Assembly: GCA_016713625.1 (NCBI GenBank)
Contig: JADJOT010000010.1
Coordinates: 434,001 to 498,000 of the forward strand
Source: Candidatus Accumulibacter affinis
GTDB lineage: Bacteria > Pseudomonadota > Gammaproteobacteria > Burkholderiales > Rhodocyclaceae
Direction of reading: 5' to 3'
Length of the DNA stretch: 64,000 nucleotides
The translations under genes and the position numbers were made by a program. Below the pieces are notes generated by a model that had not been told where the DNA came from, made no database searches, and saw nothing but the letters and a program-made list of their open reading frames with translations. Positions 54,425 through 62,873 of this stretch are shown piece after piece. Each line of letters begins with the position of its first letter. The first letter of the stretch is position 1.

Positions 54425-54891
54425 AATGTCCGTTCTGCGGCGCTGACGAAACAGCTGTCGCCGACACCCGCAGCAACGACGATGGCGACATCGTCCGACG
54501 GCGCCGGCGCTGTCTAACCTGCGACAAGCGGTTCACCACCTACGAGCGGGCCGAACTGCGCCTGCCGCAGGTGATCAAGAAGAACGGTTCGCGGGTGGAC
54601 TTCGACCGCGACAAGCTCTCGGCCAGCCTCTGGCTGGCGCTGCGCAAGCGACCGGTCAGCGTCGAGGCCGTCGAGGCCGCAATCGCTCGCATCGAGGAAA
54701 AACTGCTGGCGCTTGGCGAGCGTGAAGCCGCCTCGGAAAAGGTCGGCGAAATGGTCATGCGCGAGTTGAAGAAGCTCGACAAGGTAGCCTACGTCCGCTT
54801 CGCCTCGGTGTATCGCAATTTCGAGGACGTGGACGAGTTCTCCAAGGTCATCCGCGAAGTCTCTCGCTCGCCGCAGTCACTTGGCCGCTGA
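54421..54891 (+). CDS. nrdR: Transcriptional repressor NrdR
   Basis: An ATP/dATP-responsive repressor of ribonucleotide reductase genes, 156 residues. The N-terminal zinc ribbon is MKCPFCGADE with CLTCDKRFTTYER, and the ATP-cone domain starts at LPQVIKKNGSRVDFDRDKL. The order glyA-nrdR-ribD is common in proteobacteria. It overlaps glyA by four bases, and its last base is the first base of the ribD start codon. Confidence 0.97.
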   Translation: MKCPFCGADETAVADTRSNDDGDIVRRRRRCLTCDKRFTTYERAELRLPQVIKKNGSRVDFDRDKLSASLWLALRKRPVSVEAVEAAIARIEEKLLALGEREAASEKVGEMVMRELKKLDKVAYVRFASVYRNFEDVDEFSKVIREVSRSPQSLGR

Positions 54892-55997
54892 TGGCGCCGG
54901 CGTTCAGCGCGTCCGACCACGAATTCATGGCGCGTGCGTTGCGCCTGGCCGAGCGCGGCCTGTACTCCACCACCCCCAATCCGCGCGTTGGCTGTGTTGT
55001 TGTCAGTGACGGCCTGGTCGTCGGGGAAGGCTGGCATGTCCGTGCCGGCGGGCAACACGCCGAAGTGCATGCCCTGCACGCCGCCGGCGAGAGGGCGCGT
55101 GGCGCAACCGCCTACGTCACTCTCGAACCCTGCAGTCACCATGGCCGCACGCCACCCTGTGCCGAAGCGCTGCTGGCCGCCGGGGTAAAGCGGGTTGTCG
55201 CTGCGCTGCAGGATCCCAACCCGCTGGTCGCCGGGCAGGGCCTGGCGATGCTGCGCCAGGCGGGGGTGCTGGCCGAGTGTGGTCTGCTCGCTGCCGAGGC
55301 GCAGGAAATCAATATCGGCTTTGTTGCGCGAATGACCCGTGCCCGGCCATGGCTGCGGCTGAAGCTGGCCGCCAGCCTCGACGGCAAGACGGCGCTGCAG
55401 AATGGCGCCAGCCAGTGGCTGACCGGCCCGGCCGCCCGCCAGGACGGGCATCGCTGGCGAGCACGTGCCTGCGCAATTCTGACCGGCATCGGTACGGTTC
55501 GTCACGACGATCCGCAACTCAATGTGCGCGGGGTGGAAGGACATGCTGGCGTGTCGCGTCAGCCCTTGAAAGTGGTCGTGGACAGCCGACTGGCATTACC
55601 GCTCGACGCCAGGGTTCTCGATGCCGGCGGTGTCCTGGTCGCCGCCGCGGTCGCGGACCGCGCGAAGAGCGAAGCCCTGGTGCAGCGCGCTGCCGAAGTC
55701 GTGCTGTTGCCCGGGTCGGGCGGTCAGGTCGACCTGCCGGCTTTGCTCGCCGAGCTGGCGCGGCGGGGAATCAATGAGGTGCATGCAGAGGCCGGCTGCG
55801 GACTCAGTGGCTCGCTGTTGCGCGCGGGGCTGGTTGACGAACTGTTGCTCTATCTGGCGCCCTGTCTGATTGGTGATGCGGCGCGCGGAATGTTCGACCT
55901 GCCGCCCCTCGACTCGCTGGCCGGCAAGCGCACGCTGCTCATTCGCGACGTCCGTTCGCTTGGTCCTGACCTGCGACTGCTGGCCCGCTTCAGCTGA
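54891..55997 (+). CDS. ribD: Bifunctional riboflavin biosynthesis deaminase/reductase RibD
   Basis: RibD deaminates and then reduces the pyrimidine intermediate of riboflavin synthesis. The 368-residue product has the zinc deaminase motifs HAEVHALHAAGE and PCSHHGRTPPCAEAL in the N-terminal domain, and the reductase domain from about residue 150 (RPWLRLKLAASLDGKTAL) with the GIGTVRHDDPQLNVR segment. The ATG overlaps the nrdR stop by one base. Its end overlaps the end of the convergent moeB-like gene by eight bases. Confidence 0.94.
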   Translation: MAPAFSASDHEFMARALRLAERGLYSTTPNPRVGCVVVSDGLVVGEGWHVRAGGQHAEVHALHAAGERARGATAYVTLEPCSHHGRTPPCAEALLAAGVKRVVAALQDPNPLVAGQGLAMLRQAGVLAECGLLAAEAQEINIGFVARMTRARPWLRLKLAASLDGKTALQNGASQWLTGPAARQDGHRWRARACAILTGIGTVRHDDPQLNVRGVEGHAGVSRQPLKVVVDSRLALPLDARVLDAGGVLVAAAVADRAKSEALVQRAAEVVLLPGSGGQVDLPALLAELARRGINEVHAEAGCGLSGSLLRAGLVDELLLYLAPCLIGDAARGMFDLPPLDSLAGKRTLLIRDVRSLGPDLRLLARFS

Positions 55998-56748
55998 CGC
56001 TGGCTGGCGAGCAGACCGGACACTGCGGGTCCTTGCCGAACTTTACGCTGCGCCAGGCCATCGACAGGCCGTCGAGTAGCCAGAGACGGCCGAGCACCAC
56101 CTCGCCGCAGCCGGCGATCAGTTTCAGGGCTTCGGCGGCCTGCATCGTACCGATCATTCCGGTCAGCGGTGCAAATACCCCCATCACCGCACAGCGCAGT
56201 TCCTCGACCTCCTCCCCTTCGGGAAACAGGCAGTGGTAACAGGGGGTGTGCGCGCTGCGGCTGTCGAAGACCGCAAGCTGTCCGGCAAAGCGAATCGCCG
56301 CGCCGGAGACCAGTGGTTTCCGCCACCTGACGCAGGCGCGATTGACCGCGTGTCGGGTGGCGAAGTTGTCACAGCAATCGAGCACCACGTCAGCGTCGGC
56401 GACCAGTGCCTCGAGGGTGTCACCGGCCAGGCGGGCGGTGATCGCTGTGACCTGTACCTCGGGATTGACCGCGCGCAAGGCGACCTGTCCGGAGAGCGCC
56501 TTGGGCTGGCCGAGGCGGTCCTGGGTGTGCAGGATCTGGCGCTGCAGGTTGGTGAGGTCGACGGTGTCGCCGTCGGCGAGGGTGATTCGTCGTACGCCGG
56601 CCGCGGCGAGATAAAGCGCCGCCGGCGAACCCAGGCCACCGGCACCAATGATCAGCGCCGTCGCGTTAAGCAGCCGCTCCTGCCCCTCGACGCCGATTTC
56701 ATCGAGCAGGATGTGCCGACTGTAGCGCAACAACTGCTCGTCGTTCAT
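55990..56748 (-). CDS. moeB: HesA/MoeB/ThiF family adenylyltransferase
   Basis: An E1-like enzyme that adenylates the C-terminus of a sulfur-carrier protein (MoaD or ThiS). The 252-residue product begins MNDEQLLRYSRHILLDEIG, has the ATP-binding GAGGLGSPAALYLAAAG near residue 33, the DLTNLQRQILH segment, and two zinc Cys pairs (CYHCLFPEG and CPVC at the end). The ATG at 56748 gives the standard N-terminus; the frame is open upstream inside the next gene. Whether it serves molybdopterin or thiamine is not decided by context. Confidence 0.88.
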   Translation of the reverse strand: MNDEQLLRYSRHILLDEIGVEGQERLLNATALIIGAGGLGSPAALYLAAAGVRRITLADGDTVDLTNLQRQILHTQDRLGQPKALSGQVALRAVNPEVQVTAITARLAGDTLEALVADADVVLDCCDNFATRHAVNRACVRWRKPLVSGAAIRFAGQLAVFDSRSAHTPCYHCLFPEGEEVEELRCAVMGVFAPLTGMIGTMQAAEALKLIAGCGEVVLGRLWLLDGLSMAWRSVKFGKDPQCPVCSPASVS

Positions 56749-56758
56749 CGCCGGGGCC

Positions 56759-57211
56759 TTATTTGTATTCGCGCCACTCCGGAGGGGTATCGTCGTGATC
56801 GCCGTGCGGGTGGCGTTCCCAGGCGTGCGTATAGGCTTCGGACTGTGAGCGTTTGAGGACGCGGCTGGGGGCATCGAGGTTGTGCAGCTGGGTTTCCTCG
56901 ACGTAGTAGATCAGCGCCCGCATCATCTTGCTCATCAGGGTGTTGTCGAGGTGGTAGCCCTGGTCTTCGAGTGTACCTTCCAGTTCCTGCAGGCTGTGCT
57001 GGTGGAGATCGTAGGCAACGCCCAGGGCGCGCTGCTGCTCGCGGCGTTCGAGTTCGAGGTCGTGCACGGTGCCGAGGAAGCGGGAAGCTTCTGGCACCTG
57101 GCCCGGCGGAAACTTGGCAAACAGGATACTCCGCTGTTTGCGGATCGGCGGCGCCTGCCGCGCCGTCGCAGCTGGTCGCTTCACGCTTGCCGGTTCACGC
57201 GCCAGGTTCAC
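56759..57211 (-). CDS. Conserved-looking hypothetical protein
   Basis: A 150-residue protein I do not recognise. It has a basic, Ala/Pro-rich N-terminus, then a helical region with LFAKFPPGQVPEASRFLGT, LELERREQQRALGVAYDL and MSKMMRALIYYVEETQLHNL, and a His/Asp-rich tail (HPHGDHDD). No signal peptide or membrane segment. Its GTG start overlaps the ctpA stop by four bases and moeB starts ten bases after its end, so it is embedded in an operon, which supports it being real. Confidence 0.6.
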   Translation of the reverse strand: MNLAREPASVKRPAATARQAPPIRKQRSILFAKFPPGQVPEASRFLGTVHDLELERREQQRALGVAYDLHQHSLQELEGTLEDQGYHLDNTLMSKMMRALIYYVEETQLHNLDAPSRVLKRSQSEAYTHAWERHPHGDHDDTPPEWREYK

Positions 57212-58620
57212 CGATTGCTTTGCATGATCTGCATGCCCTTGAGAAGATTCAGCGCCTGGTTCAACTGGTAGTCTTTTTTCGACGCCAGTTCGCGGCTGGG
57301 GATCTCGGAGGCTTCGTCGGGCTCGTCCTTCGGCGTGCTGTTTTTCGGTTTGGCGGGCGCTGCCTTGGTGGACGGTTTGGTCGCTGTGTCCTTGGCTGGC
57401 GGGGCGGGGTCCTTGTTATTCTCGAGATGGTGGTCGAGGTTGGCCTCGCGTAGACGCTCGGTTGAGTTGCCGTCGGCATTCTCTTCGACAACGATGTCAG
57501 GAACGATCCCCTTCGCCTGGATCGAACGGCCCGAAGGCGTGAAGTAGCGCGCGGTCGTCAGCTTGATCGCGGTGTTTCCCGGTAGCGGCAGGACGGTTTG
57601 CACGGAGCCCTTGCCGAAGGTCGTGGTGCCGAGGATGATCGCGCGCTTGTGGTCCTGCAGGGCACCAGCGACGATTTCGGATGCGGAAGCCGAGCCGCCA
57701 TTGACCAGCACCACCATGGGCACCTTGCGCGCTTCGGGCGGCAAGGCCTTGATGTAATCATCGCGGCTGCCACGCAGGTAATCTGTCGGGGACGCCGAGA
57801 AGCGGTGCTTGGCATCGGGCGTCCGTCCATCGGTCGAGGTTACCAGGGTATCCGCCGGCAGGAAGGCGGCCGAGACTCCGACGGCGCTGTTGAGCAGACC
57901 ACCGGGGTCGTTGCGCAGATCGAGTACCAGGCCCTTGAGCGGACCCGGCTTGAAGAGGTCGTTGAGATGCTTGACCACCGCAGCGCCGGTGTTCTCCTGG
58001 AAAGAGGTGATGCGCAGATAGCCGTAACCGTCATCGAGAAGTTTGGACTTGACACTCTGCACCTTGATGACCTCGCGCATCAGGGTGATTTCCAGGGGTT
58101 TGGCCTCGCCCTTGCGGAGGATCGACAGCTTGATCTGGGACTTCGGTTTGCCGCGCATGCGCTTGACGGCTTCGGTCAGGGTCAGGCCTTTGACCAGCGT
58201 GTCGTCGATCTTGAAAATCAGGTCGCCGGGCTTTACCCCGGCACGATAGGCGGGGGTGTCCTCGATCGGCGAAACCACCTTGACCAGGCCGTCTTCCATT
58301 CCGACCTCGATCCCGATGCCGCCGAACTCGCCCTGCGTTCCCACCTGCAGGTCCTTGAAGGCGTCGGCATCGAGGTAGCTCGAGTGCGGGTCGAGATTGG
58401 AGAGCATGCCGCTGATGGCATGCGTAATCAACTTCTTGTCTTCGACCGGTTCGACGTAGCCGGTCTTGATGGCGTTGAACACCTCGGCAAAAGTACGCAG
58501 TTCCTCCACCGGCAGACTGGCTCGGGTCTCCTTGTCGGCAATTGCCGAGAACTGCAGGCTGAGCAGAACGCCACCAACTACTCCGGCGCAAACCAGCCCG
58601 GCCTGTTTCAACTTACCCAT
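57208..58620 (-). CDS. ctpA: Carboxy-terminal processing peptidase (S41 family)
   Basis: A periplasmic serine peptidase of the CtpA/Prc group, 470 residues. It has an N-terminal membrane or signal segment (LVCAGVVGGVLLSLQFSA), the MLSNLDPHSSYLD region, a PDZ domain (DTPAYRAGVKPGDLIFKIDD), and the S41 catalytic core with the Ser in NGGSASASEIVAGALQ and the Lys in GTTTFGKGSVQT. A Lys/Pro-rich linker precedes the end. GGAGTGAG lies before the ATG at 58620. It follows envC in one operon, a pairing common in proteobacteria and consistent with cell-wall hydrolase control. Confidence 0.93.
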   Translation of the reverse strand: MGKLKQAGLVCAGVVGGVLLSLQFSAIADKETRASLPVEELRTFAEVFNAIKTGYVEPVEDKKLITHAISGMLSNLDPHSSYLDADAFKDLQVGTQGEFGGIGIEVGMEDGLVKVVSPIEDTPAYRAGVKPGDLIFKIDDTLVKGLTLTEAVKRMRGKPKSQIKLSILRKGEAKPLEITLMREVIKVQSVKSKLLDDGYGYLRITSFQENTGAAVVKHLNDLFKPGPLKGLVLDLRNDPGGLLNSAVGVSAAFLPADTLVTSTDGRTPDAKHRFSASPTDYLRGSRDDYIKALPPEARKVPMVVLVNGGSASASEIVAGALQDHKRAIILGTTTFGKGSVQTVLPLPGNTAIKLTTARYFTPSGRSIQAKGIVPDIVVEENADGNSTERLREANLDHHLENNKDPAPPAKDTATKPSTKAAPAKPKNSTPKDEPDEASEIPSRELASKKDYQLNQALNLLKGMQIMQSNR

Positions 58621-58642
58621 TTGTCTCACTCCAGTGTGCACC

Positions 58643-60097
58643 TCATTTCGGGTTAACCCAAGCCAGCGGGTCGAGCGGTTTCCCTTGGTGACGAAGCTCA
58701 AAGTATAAACCGGATTCCGGGTTGCCACCGCTGTTGCCCACCGTGGCGATGGTTTCCCCGGTGCGCACCTCTTCGCCAACCTGCTTGCGCAGCGAGTCGT
58801 TGTTGGCGTAGATCGACAGGTAGCTGCCGCCATGGTCGACGATCAGCAGGTTACCGAAACCGCGCATCCATTCGGCAAAAACTACCCGGCCGGCGGCGAT
58901 GCTGCGGACCTCACTGCCGGTGCTGGCGAGAATGAAGAGGCCTTTCCAGGTGCTGCCCTCCTGCCGCGCAGCGCCAAAACGATTGCTGATTGCCCCGCGC
59001 GTCGGCAGCCGCAGTTGCCCTTTCATTCGCGCCAGGTTGCCGGACGGTGACGGCAGATTGTCGGCACGCGCCGCGGCTGGCGGCGCTGTGGTCGGCGCTT
59101 CCTCGCTGCCTGTTTCACTGCCTGTTGCGCTGCCTGTTGCGCTGCCTCGCGAAGGCTTCTCCGGGTCGGCAGGCGGAGGCCGCGACGGCTTCTCTGTTGG
59201 CGTGCCCGGCCGTGGCAGTTCGCGGCGTGGCGCTTCGCGGCGACCGTCCCGAGCTTCGGCCGCTCGGGAAGCGATGAGTTTCGCCAGGCGGTCGACAAGT
59301 TCGGTCAGGCGTTTTTCGTCGCGTTGCAGATTGCCGATCTCGCGCCGCTGTGCGGCGATCTGATCCGACACCTGGCTCAGCATCGCCTGGCGTTGCTGGC
59401 GCCGGGCCAGCAGTTGGGCGTGCTCGTCCTTCTGCCGTGCTTCGCTGGCAGACAGTTGCGCGGCTTGTTGCCGGGTGTCGGCGGCGAGCGCCTGCTTGCG
59501 TTGCAAGGTGGCTTCGATCTCCAGCAGAATCTGGCCGCGCGCCCGGCCAATCGCCTCGAGGTAGTGCAGATCTCTAGCCAGTTGATTGGCGTCGTCGCCG
59601 TTGAGGAACAGGCGCACTGGATCGGGGTTGCCACGCAGGTATTGTCGATAGAGCAGTTTTTCCAGCTGTGCCTGCTGCGTGCTCAACCGCTGTTCGAGTT
59701 CACGTGACTGCGTGCCGAGATCCCGGAGTGTGGCTTGCAGCTGTTCGATCTGTATCGTCAAATGGTGCAGCTCGCGCTGGGTGGACGAGATGGCTCTTTC
59801 GGCATCCTGTACCTGATCCATCGCATCTCTGCGTGACCCTTCTGCGGCGGCCATCTCTCGACGCAGCGTTTCGATCTGTGATCGCAGCGATTTCAGGTCG
59901 CCTTGGCGTTCGGCGATTTCGCTCGGCGAAGCGGTCGCAGCATCCCTGGTATTCTGTCTGGGGCTGGCGGCGATGGGGAAGGGGGACGCCAGCGCAGCTA
60001 CCAGTAGCACAGTTGGCAGCAAGCGGCGTCCGTGATTCTCGTGCGCGCTGGCCGACAGCCTGCGCAGGATTGCACTCAGATCAGCTCTGGGCGGCAT
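58643..60097 (-). CDS. envC: EnvC-type murein hydrolase activator (degenerate M23)
   Basis: A periplasmic activator of amidases during cell division. After a signal-like segment (LPTVLLVAALASPFPIAAS) come long coiled coils (about residues 60-290), a Pro/Ser linker with GSATG repeats, and a C-terminal M23 (LytM) domain. In that domain the zinc ligands are gone: the HxGxD position reads WKGLFI and HxHFE reads GLYFE, so it would activate rather than cut. The ATG at 60097 is listed; the frame is open to a GTG at 60211, and the true start is uncertain because both give a long basic lead before the signal sequence. Confidence 0.87.
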   Translation of the reverse strand: MPPRADLSAILRRLSASAHENHGRRLLPTVLLVAALASPFPIAASPRQNTRDAATASPSEIAERQGDLKSLRSQIETLRREMAAAEGSRRDAMDQVQDAERAISSTQRELHHLTIQIEQLQATLRDLGTQSRELEQRLSTQQAQLEKLLYRQYLRGNPDPVRLFLNGDDANQLARDLHYLEAIGRARGQILLEIEATLQRKQALAADTRQQAAQLSASEARQKDEHAQLLARRQQRQAMLSQVSDQIAAQRREIGNLQRDEKRLTELVDRLAKLIASRAAEARDGRREAPRRELPRPGTPTEKPSRPPPADPEKPSRGSATGSATGSETGSEEAPTTAPPAAARADNLPSPSGNLARMKGQLRLPTRGAISNRFGAARQEGSTWKGLFILASTGSEVRSIAAGRVVFAEWMRGFGNLLIVDHGGSYLSIYANNDSLRKQVGEEVRTGETIATVGNSGGNPESGLYFELRHQGKPLDPLAWVNPK

Positions 60098-60326
60098 TGG
60101 CCACGCCAGCGAGCCGGCTGACGCCGGCGGACGGGCGAGCGCTGGCGTCGCTCCACCGAGTTTGCCAGTCGATTGATCGAAGAGGTGGATTCTCGTCAAT
60201 GAGCGGTACACGCCTTGCTGATACTTGCGTCGTCTGGATTCGTCAGGGTTTGTCAGAACGTACTCAGGGTGGTGACTTCCGTCACACTGTGAGAGAGGAG
60301 GTCGGTCACTGGATCGGGGTTTTGTT

Positions 60327-60345
60327 TTATAATCCTGGATTATAA
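60327..60345 (+). promoter_or_regulatory. Perfect 19-base palindrome before an ArsR-family gene
   Basis: TTATAATCC and GGATTATAA form perfect nine-base arms around a single T. The site contains a TATAAT-like box, so it overlaps a likely -10 region. It ends 24 bases before the GTG start of the regulator gene. A self-regulating operator for the ArsR protein is the simplest reading. EnvC is transcribed away on the other side. Confidence 0.7.
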
Positions 60346-60369
60346 GATAATTGTAGAGTCTGGCATATC

Positions 60370-60678
60370 GTGCCTATCCGAGCCAGCATCATCGACAAGC
60401 AGGAGCATATCGAGCAGGCGGCACGTGCGCTGAAATCGATTTCGCACCCCTTACGGCTCAAGATTCTGTGCGTGATCGGCGATCAGGACGCCTGTGTGCA
60501 GGAGATCGTCGAGGCGGTGGGCACTTCGCAAAGCAATGTCTCGCAGCACCTTGCCATCCTGCGTGAGAAGGGCGTTCTGCTGGCACGCAAGGACGCCAAC
60601 CGGGTTTATTATCGCGTTGGCGATGCCCGTACATTGCAGTTGATTGGCATGATGCGCGAGGTTTTTTGCGGCGACTAG
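60370..60678 (+). CDS. ArsR family winged-helix transcriptional regulator
   Basis: A 102-residue DNA-binding repressor of the ArsR/SmtB fold: RALKSISHPLRLKILCVIGD, then the recognition helix TSQSNVSQHLAILREKGVLL and the wing RVYYRVGD. The canonical ELCVCD metal site is replaced by DQDACVQEIV, with Cys 40 and a Cys in the tail (VFCGD), so it could sense redox state or sulfur species rather than a metal. It starts with GTG. A rhodanese and a glutaredoxin follow, fitting a redox or sulfur signal; this is inference. Confidence 0.87.
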   Translation: MPIRASIIDKQEHIEQAARALKSISHPLRLKILCVIGDQDACVQEIVEAVGTSQSNVSQHLAILREKGVLLARKDANRVYYRVGDARTLQLIGMMREVFCGD

Positions 60679-60767
60679 GCGAGTTTGCGGCCTTGCCTGC
60701 TGTTGTTCTGCCGGCTAGTGGCACTCCGGTTTCGTCTGTTTGGCAGCGTCAGTTTCTGGAGCTTCGA

Positions 60768-61187
60768 TTGGAATTCATACAACAGAATATTCTCCTGGTG
60801 GCCGTCGCCGTGGTCAGCGGTTCAATGCTGCTGGCGCTTTCGGTGCGTCGCCCGGGCGGGGCAAACTCCCTGACACCAACGCAGGCAACGATGCTGATCA
60901 ACCGCGAGAATGCGCAGTTGATCGACATTCGCGAGCCAAGTGAGTACGTCACCGGGCACCTGTGCGATGCGCGCAACATTCCCGCAGCATCGCTCGCTGA
61001 GCGTGTCGGCGAACTGGAGTCATTCAAGGACAAGCCGCTGATCCTGGTCTGTCAGTCGGGTACGCGTTCGTCGTCTGCCTGTTCGACTCTGGCCAAGCTC
61101 GGTTTTTCGCGGGTGCATTCACTCGAGGGTGGTACGGTTGCCTGGGTCGAGGCGGGTCTGCCGCTCAAGAAAGGTGCGCGGAAATGA
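60768..61187 (+). CDS. Membrane-anchored rhodanese-like sulfurtransferase
   Basis: A 139-residue protein with one N-terminal membrane helix (NILLVAVAVVSGSMLLAL) and a rhodanese domain that ends with the active-site loop CQSGTRSS (Cys nucleophile) and GGTVAWVEAGLPL. I chose the TTG at 60768, with CTGGAGC a few bases upstream; the frame is open further upstream but only this start puts the helix at the N-terminus. It overlaps the grxC start by four bases (ATGA). Confidence 0.85.
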   Translation: MEFIQQNILLVAVAVVSGSMLLALSVRRPGGANSLTPTQATMLINRENAQLIDIREPSEYVTGHLCDARNIPAASLAERVGELESFKDKPLILVCQSGTRSSSACSTLAKLGFSRVHSLEGGTVAWVEAGLPLKKGARK

Positions 61188-61459
61188 GTGACACGCCACG
61201 CGTGCTGATGTATTCCACTGCAGTCTGCCCGTTTTGTACGCGGGCTGAGCAATTGTTGCGCGCGCGGGGCGTCGTCGACATCGAAAAAGTGCGGATTGAC
61301 CTGGATCCCGAGCGCCGCACCGAGATGCTCGAAAGGACGGCGAGGCGCACCGTTCCACAAATTTACATCGGCGAGAGGCACGTCGGTGGTTCCGACGACC
61401 TTTTTGCGCTCGATCGTGCAGGCAAACTCCTGCCCCTGCTTGCGGGCCAAAGCGTCTGA
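61184..61459 (+). CDS. grxC: Glutaredoxin 3
   Basis: A 91-residue dithiol glutaredoxin. The active site CPFC lies at residues 13-16 (STAVCPFCTRAEQLL), with TVPQIYIGERHVGG as the cis-Pro and glutathione-binding segment near residue 62. The gene overlaps the rhodanese gene by four bases and is followed by secB after 56 bases, a frequent arrangement in proteobacteria. Confidence 0.94.
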   Translation: MSDTPRVLMYSTAVCPFCTRAEQLLRARGVVDIEKVRIDLDPERRTEMLERTARRTVPQIYIGERHVGGSDDLFALDRAGKLLPLLAGQSV

Positions 61460-61515
61460 AACCTGCTCTCCAGGCTTCTCATCAACTACTCCACCCGAAA
61501 GGTCAACCCAGTACC

Positions 61516-61986
61516 ATGAGCGAACAAGAAAACCCAGTATTTGCGATCGAGAAAATCTACATCAAGGATTTGTCGGTTGAAGTTCCCCACGCGCCACAGA
61601 TATTTCTCGACCGCGAGGCTCCGAAGGTCAGCATCCAGCTGCAGACCTCGACGCAGGGGATTGGCGAGGGTGTCTATGAAGTCACCCTGACGACCACCGT
61701 CACCTCCAAAATCGAAGAGAAGACCGTCTTTCTGGTCGAGGTCGGGCAGGCCGGAATTTTCCGTGTCCAGAATGTCCCGGACGAGAATATGGAGCCTCTG
61801 CTGTCGATTGCCTGCCCCAACATCCTTTTCCCCTACGCGCGTGAAGTAGTTTCCGACGCCGTGATCCGCGCCGGATTTGCCCCGGTCCTGCTGCAGCCGG
61901 TCAATTTTGAAGCGCTCTACATGTCGCGCCTGGAGCAACGGCAGGAAGCAGCGAAGGACGCAACGGGCGAGGCGACGATTCAGTAA
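61516..61986 (+). CDS. secB: Protein-export chaperone SecB
   Basis: SecB keeps exported precursors unfolded and delivers them to SecA. The 156-residue product begins MSEQENPVFAIEKIYIKDLS, continues with the family segment FLVEVGQAGIFRV, and has SIACPNILFPYAREVVSDAV, a hallmark of SecB. Length and motifs match. CCCGAAAGGTCA precedes the ATG; it lies after grxC and before an SH3-domain gene. Confidence 0.96.
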   Translation: MSEQENPVFAIEKIYIKDLSVEVPHAPQIFLDREAPKVSIQLQTSTQGIGEGVYEVTLTTTVTSKIEEKTVFLVEVGQAGIFRVQNVPDENMEPLLSIACPNILFPYAREVVSDAVIRAGFAPVLLQPVNFEALYMSRLEQRQEAAKDATGEATIQ

Positions 61987-61996
61987 GGACCGGTCG

Positions 61997-62431
61997 ATGA
62001 AGCGGCTGCTGGGCCTGCTGCTGGCGGCGGCATTTTCCTCGCCGTCGCTGGCCATCGAGTATCGTACCGTCAACGTCGCGACGATACTCTACGATGCGCC
62101 TTCGCAGAAGGGCGCCAAGCTCTTTGTCATCAGAAGGGGTACGCCAGTTGAGCTGGTGGTCAACCTCGAAGGCTGGTCGAAGGTTCGCGATGCCGACGGC
62201 GGTCTGGCCTGGATCGAGGCAGCGGCTCTCGTCAAGCGACGTTCGGTGATCGTCACCGCGGTCCGCGCCCAGATCCGGCAAGGCGCCGACGAAGCCGCCG
62301 CAGTTGTCTTCGAAGCAGAAAAAAACGTTTCTCTGGAGTATCTCGAAACCGCCGCTGGTGGCTGGGTCAGGGTACGCCATCGTGACGGCTCGGAAGGTTT
62401 CGTGCGCGCCAACCAGATCTGGGGCATCTGA
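61997..62431 (+). CDS. Exported protein with two bacterial SH3 domains
   Basis: A 144-residue protein with a signal peptide (LLGLLLAAAFSSPSLA) and two SH3-like domains, about residues 20-78 and 82-144. Their pattern is alike: YDAPSQKGAKLFVIRRGTPVE and LEGWSKVRDADGGLAWI in the first, RQGADEAAAVVFEAEKNVSLE and GGWVRVRHRDGSEGFV in the second. Such domains bind peptidoglycan or proteins. It starts ten bases after secB and probably shares its transcript. Confidence 0.84.
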   Translation: MKRLLGLLLAAAFSSPSLAIEYRTVNVATILYDAPSQKGAKLFVIRRGTPVELVVNLEGWSKVRDADGGLAWIEAAALVKRRSVIVTAVRAQIRQGADEAAAVVFEAEKNVSLEYLETAAGGWVRVRHRDGSEGFVRANQIWGI

Positions 62432-62470
62432 AGCGCCAGGGAGTAGAGGCTGCTGCCCAGGGCGGCTCCG

Positions 62471-62500
62471 CAGTATCAACGTGAACAGTATCAACGTGAA
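62471..62500 (+). repeat. Perfect 15-base tandem repeat
   Basis: CAGTATCAACGTGAA occurs twice, back to back, without mismatch. It is located 40 bases after the SH3-domain gene. No function is evident; it may be a binding site or a slippage product. Confidence 0.9.
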
Positions 62501-62846
62501 TACTCGCCGCTTCGTCGCGAGAGTACTGAGACTGCTGCCGCTTTCCTCTTTTCCAATTCGTAGCGCGCTGTGGCCTGTTGCCAGGGTCGTCAGCGCCCGC
62601 TTTTGCCGCGATTCCCTCGGTTGATGAAACCGCCGTGCGGAACCTGCGCCTTGGTGGGCTGTCGACGCGTCGGCGAGTTGGCAAGGTCAGGCAAGCTTAG
62701 GCAAGGTTGGCGCGTATACACGCAGCCGCGATCGGTTGGCAGTGGTCACCAATCCGAAATCTTGATCAGCCATGATTCCTGTGCGTCAGTCAGCCGGTGC
62801 TTGAGAGCAGGTGACGCAATGGAACGAAAATTGCTTAGGAATTGAT

Positions 62847-62858
62847 GTGCAATTGCAC
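62847..62858 (+). promoter_or_regulatory. 12-base palindrome GTGCAATTGCAC beside the OYE-family ribosome site
   Basis: The perfect palindrome is followed two bases later by AAGGAGGT, a full match to the anti-Shine-Dalgarno sequence, and then the ATG at 62874. A regulator bound here would block transcription or translation. No adjacent regulator gene is in the window, so the idea rests on the symmetry only. Confidence 0.5.
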
Positions 62859-62873
62859 GCAAGGAGGTAATCA

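Larger units (their letters stand above)
62432..62873. other. 442-base intergenic region before the OYE-family gene
   Basis: No supportable gene. It holds a 15-base perfect tandem repeat near the upstream edge and a 12-base palindrome next to the downstream gene, both listed separately, and several short GGCAAG-type repeats near 62680-62715. Open frames across it lack motifs and ribosome sites. Confidence 0.55.
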
